DNA from: Lachnospiraceae bacterium | GTDB lineage: Bacteria; Bacillota; Clostridia; Lachnospirales; Lachnospiraceae | NCBI GenBank assembly: GCA_024684155.1 | Contig: JAIKXK010000357.1 | Coordinates: forward strand, 1-12,777 | Direction of reading: 5' to 3' | Length of the DNA stretch: 12,777 bases | Part shown: in pieces, positions 6,469 through 12,777 of the stretch | Numbering within the stretch: position 1 is the stretch's first letter | Layout: each line of letters opens with the position of its first letter | Program-made: the position numbers and the translations under genes | The notes under the pieces: model-generated | Told to the model about the DNA's origin: nothing | Seen by the model: only the letters and a program-made list of their open reading frames with translations | Database searches by the model: none

Positions 6469-7557
6469 ATGGCGTATACAGAAGATGAGGGTAAGGCACT
6501 CGTTGTAAAAGCAGGAAAAAAATTGGTGGAATCAGGTTTGATTGCCCGTACCTGGGGAAATATTTCAGCAAGAATATCAGATACACAATTTGTAATTACT
6601 CCAAGTGGCAAGGCATATGAAACTTTAACACCAGAGGATATTGTTACAGTAAATATTTCAGATTGTTCATATGAAAGTGATATTAAGCCTTCCAGTGAAA
6701 AAGGAGTTCATGCAGAAGCCTACAGACTTCGAAAGGATGTGAATTTTGTAATTCACACCCATCAGACCAATGCATCAGCCCTTAGTATTTTGGGAAGAAC
6801 CATTGGAAATGTAGCTGGATATCTGGATGGAGCAGAAAAAATATTAGGACCATCCATCCCTTGTGCAGAATATGGATTATCCTCAACTAAGAAATTAAAA
6901 GAAAATGTGGCAGCTGCCATAGAAAGACATCCAGATTGCAACTCTGTGCTTATGAAATATCATGGTGCTATTTGTATGGGTAAGGATTATGATAATGCAT
7001 TTTCCATTGCCTTTACATTAGAAAAGGTTTCTGATTTTAGATTCCGGGAAATGTGTAAGCTGGCAGTTGCACAAAATGAGGTGACTACAGCAAATCAGGA
7101 GGAGAATAAAAAAAGATTTTATAAGGTATTTGAAGAGGCTTTTGATCCAGATTATGAAAAGCGTCGTGCAATTTATGATTTAAAAGGAGTGAATTGTATT
7201 ATTTATTCTCATACGCCATATGCAAAAATTATGGCATCAATGAGAACGGATATGAAACCATACATTGATGACTTGGCGCAAATTGCAGGAACTTCCATTC
7301 GATGTTTAAAGAAGGATACTACTTATGGCGAAATTGCAAAAGCATTAAAGGGAAGAAATGCCGTGCTGATAGAGGGAGTAGGAGCGCTTTGTGTTGGGGC
7401 AAATGAAGACGAGACTGAGGCAGTGTGTATGGTGCTGGAGAAAGGGGCTCAGGCAGCAGTGTTAGCTACAGAAGCAGGAAATGTTTCTCCTATAAGTACA
7501 CTGAGTGCAAAGATAGAGCGAACAGTATATGTTGCGAAGTATTCAAAATTAAAATAA
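6469..7557 (+). CDS. Class II aldolase/adducin-family protein with a second degenerate half-domain
   Basis: A 362-residue protein. The first ~200 residues are a complete class II aldolase domain of the fuculose-phosphate aldolase type: GNISAR (30-35), TPSG (44-47), SSE (75-77) with the predicted catalytic E77, the zinc ligands H96 and H98 in IHTHQT, and H165 in KYHGAICMG. It is therefore expected to be an active zinc-dependent retro-aldolase or a related epimerase. Residues ~235-356 repeat the C-terminal part of the fold: CIIYSHTP (243-250) matches FVIHTHQT, and NAVLIEGVGALCVG (297-310) matches NSVLMKYHGAICMG, but two of three zinc ligands are lost there. Single-domain relatives are about 210-230 residues. 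AGGAGGG at 6458-6464 precedes ATG 6469. With the kinase of this operon it likely forms a phosphorylate-then-cleave route. Confidence 0.88.
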   Translation: MAYTEDEGKALVVKAGKKLVESGLIARTWGNISARISDTQFVITPSGKAYETLTPEDIVTVNISDCSYESDIKPSSEKGVHAEAYRLRKDVNFVIHTHQTNASALSILGRTIGNVAGYLDGAEKILGPSIPCAEYGLSSTKKLKENVAAAIERHPDCNSVLMKYHGAICMGKDYDNAFSIAFTLEKVSDFRFREMCKLAVAQNEVTTANQEENKKRFYKVFEEAFDPDYEKRRAIYDLKGVNCIIYSHTPYAKIMASMRTDMKPYIDDLAQIAGTSIRCLKKDTTYGEIAKALKGRNAVLIEGVGALCVGANEDETEAVCMVLEKGAQAAVLATEAGNVSPISTLSAKIERTVYVAKYSKLK

Positions 7558-7576
7558 ATATAGTAAGGGGTCACAT

Positions 7577-8206
7577 ATGCAAAAGAAACTGACGGAAGAG
7601 CAACAGCAGACAATTATGGATGTTGCTACAAAAGAGTTTGGTGAAAAGGGGTTAAATGGTGCCAATATTAATTATATAGCCAAATGTTCTAATGTCAGTG
7701 TGGGTGTGATTTATAAGTATTATAGTAACAAGGAAGAGTTGTTTTCTGCGTGTTTATCACGTAGTTTGTCTCATTTAAATAAAACGTTACAAGAGGCAGT
7801 AAAGGATGTAGGGGATATAGAAACTACTATGTCTTATTTAATTTCTGCGGCAATTACTTTTTCAAAAAAACATAAAAATGAAATTCGTATGTATCATTGG
7901 ATTACTACGATATCAGGTGAAAAAGCAAAAGAATATGCAAGAGAAATTGAGACTGTTTCATCAAAATTATATAAGGAACTTATTTCAAAGGCGAAATCAG
8001 AAGGATTGGTGCATGGCGACATGGATCCGGGCGTTTTTGCCTTTTTTTTCGATAATCTTTTAATGATGCTGCACTTTTCCTATGGTTGTGATTATTATAA
8101 TGAGAGATTTCGAATTTATATGGGAGAGGATGTGGAGGATAAAGATGAATACGTAAAAGAACAGCTGGTCCTTTTTTTGAAACGAGGGTTGAAGATGAAA
8201 ATGTAG
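7577..8206 (+). CDS. TetR/AcrR-family transcriptional regulator
   Basis: A 209-residue protein with the typical N-terminal TetR helix-turn-helix (about residues 10-55): IMDVATKEFGEKGLNGANI, then YIAKCSNVSVGVIYKYYSNK, EELF. The remaining ~150 residues are an all-helical ligand-binding and dimerisation domain with no clear family match to me. It is embedded in the operon, 19 bp after the aldolase and 19 bp before the kinase, with an AAGGGG site before ATG 7577. Such placement suggests a local regulator, and the dyad at 4914-4931 is the obvious candidate site. The inducer is probably the pathway substrate or an intermediate, which is inference. The gene contains an 8-T run near 8042-8049, but the frame is intact. 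Confidence 0.9.
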   Translation: MQKKLTEEQQQTIMDVATKEFGEKGLNGANINYIAKCSNVSVGVIYKYYSNKEELFSACLSRSLSHLNKTLQEAVKDVGDIETTMSYLISAAITFSKKHKNEIRMYHWITTISGEKAKEYAREIETVSSKLYKELISKAKSEGLVHGDMDPGVFAFFFDNLLMMLHFSYGCDYYNERFRIYMGEDVEDKDEYVKEQLVLFLKRGLKMKM

Positions 8207-8225
8207 TGCGGGAAGAAGGGATGTT

Positions 8226-9839
8226 ATGGAATATATTTTGACATATGATATTGGGACGACGGGAGTAAAAACCTGTTTGTTTCAGGTGGACGAACAAATA
8301 AAACTTATTGCAGGAGCAACATCAGGCTATCATCTGTATATGATGGAAAATGGAGGGGCTGAACAGGATGAAACAGAATGGTGGAGTTCTATGTGTATCT
8401 CTACGAAAAAGGTATTAGAAAGTACGGGAGTTTCACCAGAAAAGATTTCGGGAATTTCTTTTTGTTCTCAGATGCAGGGACTGGTTTTAGTAGATAAAAA
8501 GGGGGTGCCTGTGCATCGCCCAATGAGTTATATGGATCAGCGCGCAACATGTGAATTAAAAGAGGGGATTGCCTATGGTCCTCAGATTGCAGGAGCAAAT
8601 ATATACAAACTATTAGTCAGTCTGAAAATTACTGGTGCCGTATCCAGTTCTGTGAAAGATCCCATGTGGAAGTATAAATGGATAGAAAAAAATGAACCAG
8701 AAAATTTTAAGCGGGCATATAAATGGCTGGATGTAAAAGAATATATTATTTCACGCTGTACAGGTGAATTCGTTATGACAGAGGATACGGCTTATTCCAC
8801 ACTTTTATATGATACGAATAAAAAGGAATGGTCAAATCGTTTATGTGAAATGTTTGGTATACAAAGGGACCACCTTCCCAGAATTATTGATACTACGGAT
8901 GTGGTTGGACCGCTTTTGGCAAAGCCGGCAAAAGAACTTGGACTGGTGCCTGAAATCCCCGTGTTCGGCGGAGGTGGAGATGCTACTTTAATAGGAATAG
9001 GTACTGGCTGTGTAAAGGTAGGTCAGACGCATATTTATAGTGGTACTTCTGGCTGGGTTTCTACCATAGTAGATCATCAGATGGTGGATACTTCGGCAAT
9101 GATTGCTGCAATTGTGGGAGCACAAAAGGGGCGTTACAATTACTTTGCAGAAATGGAAACGGCGGGAAAATGTTTAGAGTGGGTGAAGGATCACCTGGCT
9201 TTAGATGAAATAGATGTGTACTTAGAGAAAAAAGATATTACCCAGGATACAAGAATGGGAATGGAAAAAGTATGCAGGAGTCTTTATGAATATATGACGG
9301 AGGTGGTGAAGCGGGCAAAACCTGGATCAGGAGGAGTGATTTTTACGCCCTGGCTTCATGGGAATCGGTGCCCTTTCGAGGATAACCATGCGGCAGGAAT
9401 GTTTTTTAATATTGGATTAACAACAGGAAAAACAGAACTGATTCGTGCCGTTTTAGAAGGAATCTGTTATCACATGCGATGGATGTTAGAGTGTCAGGAT
9501 AAGAAGATTCACACTTCAGATACCATACGATTTTGTGGAGGAGGTGCCTTATCCGATGTAACAAGTCAAATTTTAGCAGATGTGATTGGACGCAAAATTG
9601 AAGTGGTAGAAAATCCTCAAAATGTAGGTGCTATAGGTGCAGCGGCAACGGCAGCAGTGGGATGTCATTTAATTGAGTCAATGGATTGCCTGGGGAAATT
9701 TATTCCTGTGGAAAAAACCTTTTATCCTATAGCTGAAAATAAAGAAATCTATGATGAAATATATGAAGTGTTTAAAGCGTTATATCCTGCAAATAAAAAG
9801 AACTTCAATTTAATCAATAGTAGTAAGGCAGTAAGCTAG
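8226..9839 (+). CDS. FGGY-family carbohydrate kinase
   Basis: A 537-residue actin-fold sugar kinase that transfers phosphate from ATP to a sugar or polyol hydroxyl. Visible: the phosphate-1 loop YDIGTTGVKTCLF (7-19, D8), SFCSQMQGLVLVD (78-90), MDQR (103-106), FGGGGDA (247-253) with the predicted catalytic base D252, the adenosine-side GTSGW (273-277), and the C-terminal FGGY signature RFCGGGALSDVTSQILADV (435-453) followed by NVGAIGAA (466-473). General resemblance is to xylulokinase-like members, but FGGY substrate specificity (xylulose, ribulose, fuculose, rhamnulose, glycerol and others) cannot be decided by eye and no isomerase is present. ATG 8226 follows AGAAGGGA (8213-8220). Its phospho-product is the plausible substrate of the class II aldolase two genes upstream. 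Confidence 0.92.
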   Translation: MEYILTYDIGTTGVKTCLFQVDEQIKLIAGATSGYHLYMMENGGAEQDETEWWSSMCISTKKVLESTGVSPEKISGISFCSQMQGLVLVDKKGVPVHRPMSYMDQRATCELKEGIAYGPQIAGANIYKLLVSLKITGAVSSSVKDPMWKYKWIEKNEPENFKRAYKWLDVKEYIISRCTGEFVMTEDTAYSTLLYDTNKKEWSNRLCEMFGIQRDHLPRIIDTTDVVGPLLAKPAKELGLVPEIPVFGGGGDATLIGIGTGCVKVGQTHIYSGTSGWVSTIVDHQMVDTSAMIAAIVGAQKGRYNYFAEMETAGKCLEWVKDHLALDEIDVYLEKKDITQDTRMGMEKVCRSLYEYMTEVVKRAKPGSGGVIFTPWLHGNRCPFEDNHAAGMFFNIGLTTGKTELIRAVLEGICYHMRWMLECQDKKIHTSDTIRFCGGGALSDVTSQILADVIGRKIEVVENPQNVGAIGAAATAAVGCHLIESMDCLGKFIPVEKTFYPIAENKEIYDEIYEVFKALYPANKKNFNLINSSKAVS

Positions 9840-9849
9840 GAGGAAAATT

Positions 9850-10284
9850 ATGGAAAATGAGAAGAAAAAAGAAGCTCTAAGGGCAGTAAAATTTGGTCTG
9901 TTTTCAATTTCAGCAGGAGTAATTGAAATTGTACTTTATACCTTATTTGAATCATTGACAAATTGGCCTTATTGGCCATGCTATTTAATTGCTTTGGTGG
10001 CCTCAGTAATTTGGAATTTTACTTTGAACCGTCAATTTACATTTCAGTCTGCCAATAACGTACCCATAGCAATGTTAAAGGTGGCATGTTTTTATGCAGT
10101 CTTTACGCCGACAACGACTATTCTGGGTAATTATCTGGCTGAGGATTTAATGTGGAATGGCTATCTGGTTACGGTTTTAAATATGTTATGTAACTTTGTA
10201 ACTGAGTTTTTATATGATCGTTTTTTTGTCTTTGGTAAGTCAATTGATACTAATGAAAGAGCAAGAAAAAATGCCCAGTCATAA
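9850..10284 (+). CDS. GtrA-like small polytopic membrane protein
   Basis: A 144-residue membrane protein with four predicted transmembrane helices (about 14-34, 40-60, 74-95 and 105-127) and the GtrA signature NFTLNRQFTF (56-65) after helix 2, plus FLYDRFFVFG near the end. GtrA-family proteins are thought to move polyprenyl-phosphate-linked sugars across the membrane, though many members have no tested role. The ribosome site TAGGAGGA (9837-9844) overlaps the kinase stop codon, so it is translated as part of the operon. It is the last gene before a ~125-bp gap with no convincing terminator. No glycosyltransferase accompanies it, so its job here is open; substrate transport or coupling to glycan decoration are both guesses. 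Confidence 0.82.
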   Translation: MENEKKKEALRAVKFGLFSISAGVIEIVLYTLFESLTNWPYWPCYLIALVASVIWNFTLNRQFTFQSANNVPIAMLKVACFYAVFTPTTTILGNYLAEDLMWNGYLVTVLNMLCNFVTEFLYDRFFVFGKSIDTNERARKNAQS

Positions 10285-10332
10285 TACGTATGGATTGAAA
10301 TGAAAAAAATGTCTTCTGAGCCTTAGAATTTA

Positions 10333-10361
10333 GTGGCGTTTCGGTGGTTTTTATGTATAAT
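10333..10361 (+). promoter_or_regulatory. Probable promoter of the pot operon
   Basis: A perfect -10 box TATAAT (10356-10361) preceded by TATG, but the -35 region at 17-base spacing (GTGGCG, 10333-10338) matches poorly. The predicted start is near 10368, about 42 bases before the potA TTG. The weak -35 suggests dependence on an activator or low basal use. Read-through from the upstream operon is also possible because no terminator is seen between 10285 and 10332. Confidence 0.55.
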
Positions 10362-10388
10362 GAATTTGGCGTAAAAAATAACCGAAAC
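10338..10388. repeat. 8-bp inverted repeat flanking the pot promoter
   Basis: GTTTCGGT (10338-10345) and its exact complement ACCGAAAC (10381-10388) are separated by 35 bases that contain the -10 box. The arm centres are 43 bp apart, about four helical turns. A direct repeat TGGCGT (10334-10339 and 10367-10372) overlaps the same region. It could be paired operator half-sites, or a stem if transcription enters from upstream. Confidence 0.5.
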
Positions 10389-10398
10389 AGTAGGTATT

Positions 10399-10402
10399 GA
10401 GG
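10399..10402 (+). promoter_or_regulatory. Ribosome binding site supporting a TTG start for potA
   Basis: GAGG lies 7 bases before TTG 10410. There is no in-frame ATG before the conserved beta strand IIIELKNIKKSY, so the TTG is the best start. Confidence 0.7.
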
Positions 10403-10409
10403 AAAAAAA

Positions 10410-11735
10410 TTGGAAGACAAGATTATTATTGAACTTAAGAATATTAAGAAGTCCTATGACGGTGAAACAACTGTTATCAGCGACATTAATTTAAAAATCA
10501 AAAAAGGCGAGTTTGTAACTTTACTTGGCCCTTCAGGATGCGGAAAAACCACCCTTCTGCGAATGATTGGTGGTTTTGAAGTTCCTACAGGTGGAGAGAT
10601 TCTTTTACATGGAGAAGATATTGCAACTTTGCCTCCGAATGAGCGTCCCGTAAATACGGTATTCCAAAAGTACGCGCTCTTTCCCCATATGAATGTATAT
10701 GAAAATATTGCCTTTGGATTAAAGCTGAAAAAACTGCCAAAGGAAGAAGTGCAAAAAAAAGTGAAACGGGCGTTAGAGGTAGTTGATTTAGAAGGCTTTG
10801 AAAAGCGAAAAATCAATACCCTCTCTGGTGGCCAACAGCAGCGTATTGCCATAGCAAGAGCCATTGTAAATGAGCCTGAGATCTTATTATTAGATGAGCC
10901 CCTTGGAGCACTTGATTATAAGATGCGTCGTGAGATGCAGTTGGAATTAAAGCTGATGCATGAGGAATTGGGTATCACCTTTATTTTTGTTACCCATGAT
11001 CAGGAAGAAGCGCTAACGATGTCAGATCGAATTGTAGTACTTTCCCGTGGTCATATTCAACAGGTGGGAAGACCGGAAGATATTTACAGTATTCCAAGAA
11101 ATGCTTTTGTTGCGGATTTCATTGGAGAAAGTAATATCTTTCATGGAAAGATGTCAGGATATAAAACAGTAGAATTTTTAGAAGATGAATTTTCATGTGA
11201 AGATGGTTATCCTGCAGGAACAGAAGTGGAAGTTGTAATTCGACCTGAGGGACTGACTCCCTGTTCTTATGAAGAAGGAAAAATTAAGGGAGAAGTAATT
11301 TCCTGTGTATTTAAAGGAACTTATTATGAAACTACAGTGCTTTATGAAGATCAAAAAAGTGAGGTAGTCGTTTATAGTAAAAAGCGCATGGAAGTGGGGG
11401 CAAAGGCTGGACTTTTAGTGGAACCGGAAGACATTCACGTTATGCTTTATGACACCCATAAAAATCATTTTGTGGTGGAAAAAGACGGCAGTATGTACGA
11501 TGCCTATTTTTCTCCTTCAGATGCAAAATTATCTGATGATGCAGAAGAAGGCTGTGTGAAAGGAAATATTGTTTCCATTATTTATAAAGGAGATCACTAT
11601 AGCTATACCGTTGTAAGTGAAGAAAATAAAAATTACTTTGTAAATGATGAGTACTTATGGAACACAGGAGATATGGTATCCATTATTATTCCAGAGGAAA
11701 AGATTGAATATAACTTGTTAAAGGAGGAAGCGTAA
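10410..11735 (+). CDS. potA: Spermidine/putrescine ABC transporter ATP-binding protein PotA
   Basis: A 441-residue ABC ATPase energising polyamine uptake at the inner face of the membrane. Motifs: Walker A GPSGCGKT (40-47), Q-loop Q86 in NTVFQKYALFPHM, signature LSGGQQQR (138-145), Walker B ILLLDEP (158-164) and switch H196 in FVTHDQEEALTMSD. The stretches NERPVNTVFQKYALFPHM and LKLMHEELGITFIFVTHD are characteristic of PotA rather than other importers. It is longer than the roughly 350-380 residues usual for the family because the C-terminal part holds two TOBE-like modules (~292-346 starting IKGEVISCVFKGTYY, and ~383-437 starting VKGNIVSIIYKGDHY). It starts with TTG. potB begins one base after its stop codon, with AAGGAGG (11721-11727) lying inside the potA 3' end. 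Confidence 0.93.
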   Translation: MEDKIIIELKNIKKSYDGETTVISDINLKIKKGEFVTLLGPSGCGKTTLLRMIGGFEVPTGGEILLHGEDIATLPPNERPVNTVFQKYALFPHMNVYENIAFGLKLKKLPKEEVQKKVKRALEVVDLEGFEKRKINTLSGGQQQRIAIARAIVNEPEILLLDEPLGALDYKMRREMQLELKLMHEELGITFIFVTHDQEEALTMSDRIVVLSRGHIQQVGRPEDIYSIPRNAFVADFIGESNIFHGKMSGYKTVEFLEDEFSCEDGYPAGTEVEVVIRPEGLTPCSYEEGKIKGEVISCVFKGTYYETTVLYEDQKSEVVVYSKKRMEVGAKAGLLVEPEDIHVMLYDTHKNHFVVEKDGSMYDAYFSPSDAKLSDDAEEGCVKGNIVSIIYKGDHYSYTVVSEENKNYFVNDEYLWNTGDMVSIIIPEEKIEYNLLKEEA

Positions 11736-11736
11736 G

Positions 11737-12525
11737 GTGAAATTTCCAGGTAGAAGATTAAGCATTCCTTATGCTCTCTTTTTACTTTTTTTTGTAGTGT
11801 TGCCACTGGTTATTGTATTTTATTATGCCTTTACAGATGGAAGTGGTCAGTTTACCCTGGAGAATTTTTTGAACTTTTTCCAGAACCCAAAAACCATGGG
11901 AACCTTAGTGTATAGCTTGGTGATTGCCATTTTAACTACACTATTAGCCTTGGTTTTGGCCTATCCAACGGCTTATATTCTGGCTATGGGCTATGTGAAA
12001 AATCCAAGACTTTTACTTGTGATATTTATCACACCAATGTGGATTAACTCTGTGCTTCGTTTAACAGCGTTAAAAGAGATTTTGTCTGCAATCGAGGGGA
12101 ATATTGCCTATTATCCATTCATAAATACCATATTAGGTATGACCTATGATTTTTTACCTTTTATGATTTTACCAATCTACAATTCCATCACAAAAATCGA
12201 TGTGTCCTTAAAAGAAGCTGCACTGGATTTAGGAGCTTCTAATAGAAGTGTTCTTTGGAAGGTGATGATTCCTCTTAGTATGCCTGGAATCATTAGTGGT
12301 ATTACCATGGTATTTTTACCAGCTATGACAAACTATGTAGTATTGGATTTAATGTACAACTCTACCTATATTATGGGAAGCTTAATAGGAAGCTATTTCA
12401 ATGCTTACGATTGGAACAGGGGAGCTATGGTTTCTGCTGTATTGCTGTTGTCCATTGCCTTATTATCATTCTCTGAAAAGCCAGAGAGAAAAGAAAAGGT
12501 TAAGGTAGGAGGTGTGAGCGAATGA
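11737..12525 (+). CDS. potB: Spermidine/putrescine ABC transporter permease PotB
   Basis: A 262-residue inner-membrane permease with about six transmembrane helices (approx. 10-32, 58-82, 92-112, 132-150, 183-205, 228-245) and the cytoplasmic EAA loop EAALDLGASNRSVLWK (160-175), which docks onto PotA. The start is GTG 11737, one base after the potA TAA, with AAGGAGG 9 bases upstream of it; no ATG lies near. The C-terminus is short and strongly charged (EKPERKEKVKVGG). Its TGA overlaps the potC ATG by ATGA, indicating translational coupling. Together with PotA and PotC it should form the usual importer, the binding protein PotD presumably lying beyond the window. Confidence 0.9.
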   Translation: MKFPGRRLSIPYALFLLFFVVLPLVIVFYYAFTDGSGQFTLENFLNFFQNPKTMGTLVYSLVIAILTTLLALVLAYPTAYILAMGYVKNPRLLLVIFITPMWINSVLRLTALKEILSAIEGNIAYYPFINTILGMTYDFLPFMILPIYNSITKIDVSLKEAALDLGASNRSVLWKVMIPLSMPGIISGITMVFLPAMTNYVVLDLMYNSTYIMGSLIGSYFNAYDWNRGAMVSAVLLLSIALLSFSEKPERKEKVKVGGVSE

Positions 12526-12777
12526 GAAAAATAGTGAGTCGTCTTTGGCTACTAATTGTTTTTGCATTTTTATATGCACCGATTATCATTTTAACGGTTT
12601 ATAGTTTCACAAAGTCTACCATGATTGGACGAATTCGAGGATTCTCTTTTGAAAACTATATAACGCTATTTACAACAGAAGAATTATCTCAAATGATTTT
12701 GGGAACAATTATTTTGGCTGTAGTGGTATCTTTACTATCTACCTTAATGGGGACAGCAGGAGCCATTGGAGCTTTTT
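12522..12777 (+). CDS. potC: Spermidine/putrescine ABC transporter permease PotC, N-terminal part
   Basis: Only the first 85 residues are in the window; the frame is still open at its right edge. The start ATG 12522 overlaps the potB stop, with GGAGG at 12508-12512. The first membrane helix (LWLLIVFAFLYAPIIILTVY, 8-27) carries the YAPI-type sequence typical of PotC, followed by FSFENYITLF (41-50) and a second helix (about 57-80). Position, coupling to potB and these features make PotC the clear reading; the EAA loop lies outside the window. Confidence 0.88.
   Translation, partial: MRKIVSRLWLLIVFAFLYAPIIILTVYSFTKSTMIGRIRGFSFENYITLFTTEELSQMILGTIILAVVVSLLSTLMGTAGAIGAF

Noticed and set aside
8042..8049. 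Run of eight T in the TetR gene as a frameshift or phase-variation site
   Set aside because: The frame is intact through the run and such short runs are common in AT-rich genomes; a single sequence cannot show variation.
10310..10330. Terminator between the GtrA-like gene and potA
   Set aside because: Only a 4-bp stem (TTCT/AGAA) with no T run is visible.

Overview
The window looks like a chromosomal segment of a low-GC Gram-positive anaerobe, most likely a Lachnospiraceae-type Clostridium relative. The basis is AT-rich codon use, strong AGGAGG-type ribosome sites, the protein sequence style of the AraC, GH1, Pot and DUF6033-like genes, and a near-consensus sigma-28 (motility) promoter, which points to a flagellated lineage such as Roseburia or Lachnospira. 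The genus is an inference. I see no rRNA, tRNA, CRISPR array, insertion sequence or phage gene.

Left block (1-2120, + strand): the 3' part of an AraC-family regulator, 16 bp upstream of a non-phospho-type family 1 beta-glucosidase, closed by a strong hairpin terminator. Convergent to it (2121-3626, - strand) is a two-gene unit: an unrecognised 89-residue protein followed by an ATP-grasp-fold protein whose usual catalytic residues appear substituted.

Middle (3627-4803): a divergent intergenic region with a TAAA-N15-GTCGATAT sigma-28 promoter reading right into a DUF6033-like charged, coiled-coil protein, followed by a perfect 14-bp hairpin.

Central operon (4873-10284, + strand): a textbook sigma-A promoter (TTGACA-N17-TACAAT) with an 18-bp dyad just after the predicted start point drives five tightly spaced genes: a class III PLP aminotransferase of the glutamate-1-semialdehyde aminotransferase type, a class II aldolase with an extra degenerate half-domain, a TetR-family regulator, an FGGY-family sugar kinase and a GtrA-like membrane protein. 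Kinase plus class II aldolase suggests phosphorylation and retro-aldol cleavage of a sugar or sugar-like substrate, with the aminotransferase acting on an amino or carbonyl intermediate. The substrate cannot be read from sequence. This is the best candidate here for an undescribed pathway.

Right block (10333-12777, + strand): a promoter region carrying an 8-bp inverted repeat, then potA (TTG start, two TOBE-like modules), potB and the 5' end of potC, encoding a spermidine/putrescine-type ABC importer that runs off the window.
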